Shown piece by piece: positions 63,833-64,000 of a DNA stretch of 64,000 nucleotides. The position numbers were made by a program, and so were the translations under genes. The notes under the pieces are model-generated. The model saw only the letters and a program-made list of their open reading frames with translations, did not search any database and was not told the DNA's origin. Origin of the DNA: Psychrobacillus psychrodurans (lineage in GTDB: Bacteria > Bacillota > Bacilli > Bacillales_A > Planococcaceae); assembly GCF_027563345.1 (NCBI RefSeq), contig NZ_JAMKBK010000004.1. One strand, written 5' to 3'. The number at the start of each line of letters is the position of its first letter. Position 1 is the stretch's first letter.

Positions 63833-64000
63833 CACCACTGATTCCAAGAAGCGATTAGATTTACATTTTCCAAAGCATTTTACGATAATTTTGGTAATTG
63901 CGATTATATTGCTAGTTGTTAGTATCATTACCTCGCTAATGTTAGGGGCACGGGTTGTAAGTTACCAAGAGTTAATGGATGGCTTATTTTATACAAACCA
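63825..64000 (+). CDS. FecCD-type siderophore permease, 3' end outside window
   Basis: The 58 codons visible read MNSTTDSKKRLDLHFPKHFTIILVIAIILLVVSIITSLMLGARVVSYQELMDGLFYTN: a cytoplasmic start, the first membrane helix and the loop with GAR.VS..E of iron-siderophore permeases. ATG 63825 overlaps the previous gene by 8 nt. Truncated by the window edge. Confidence 0.8.
   Translation, partial: MNSTTDSKKRLDLHFPKHFTIILVIAIILLVVSIITSLMLGARVVSYQELMDGLFYTN

Overview
The window is low-GC Firmicute DNA. The order eno, secG, carboxylesterase, rnr, smpB, ssrA is the one seen in Bacillaceae and Planococcaceae (Caryophanaceae). Strong AGGAGG-type ribosome binding sites, a Bacillales-type GC-rich repeat and LXG, RpiR, PadR and ECF-transporter genes all fit a Lysinibacillus, Psychrobacillus or Solibacillus-like organism. 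The genus is inference; no rRNA or tRNA gene was found to test it.

Region 1 (1-9.2 kb) is mostly core genome: the 3' part of enolase, secG, an Est30-type carboxylesterase, RNase R, SmpB and tmRNA. Between eno and secG lies an accessory insert: a small lipoprotein, a secreted C39-like cysteine protease, a short peptide ORF with a near-perfect ribosome binding site, and a divergent Rgg-family regulator. The layout recalls the ropB-peptide-speB locus of Streptococcus pyogenes and is the most interesting candidate system here.

Region 2 (9.21-35.13 kb) is an integrated element inserted at the 3' end of ssrA. It has an 18-bp direct repeat at both ends, paired arm-type repeats at both ends, a tyrosine integrase, an excisionase-like protein, an XRE repressor with palindromic operator candidates, replication/recombination-like genes (a RusA-like protein, RadC/JAMM) and a dense restriction and defence cargo. 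The cargo comprises (a) a four-gene operon of an HTH-DUF3578-HNH nuclease, a nuclease-DUF2075 helicase, an unassigned protein and a membrane protein; (b) McrBC with an EVE-like insert in McrB; (c) a lone GIY-YIG-like nuclease; (d) a complete type I system, hsdM-hsdS-hsdR. The element seems to have replaced the 3' end of ssrA with its own copy; the displaced canonical-looking end lies at 35.1 kb.

Region 3 (35.4-40.4 kb) is a complete E. coli-like fructoselysine/psicoselysine operon (frlC, frlA, frlB, frlD, frlR) with two promoters that share an 18-22 bp putative FrlR operator.

Region 4 (40.4-52.5 kb) is a patchwork of accessory genes and wreckage: a frameshifted HTH gene, a possible group II intron tail, a secreted nuclease lipoprotein, RtcB, an LXG polymorphic toxin with a probable immunity gene, a GMC oxidoreductase fragment, a HelD-like helicase, a surface-protein tail and a broken prolyl 4-hydroxylase.

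Region 5 (52.5-64 kb) holds a luciferase-like monooxygenase, an ECF transporter operon (S, A-A, T) with a PHP phosphoesterase and a divergent RpiR regulator separated by a 26-bp perfect palindrome, a PadR/HAAS pair, two YibE/F membrane proteins flanked by identical 79-bp palindromic elements, and the start of a Fur-controlled siderophore uptake operon cut by the window edge.
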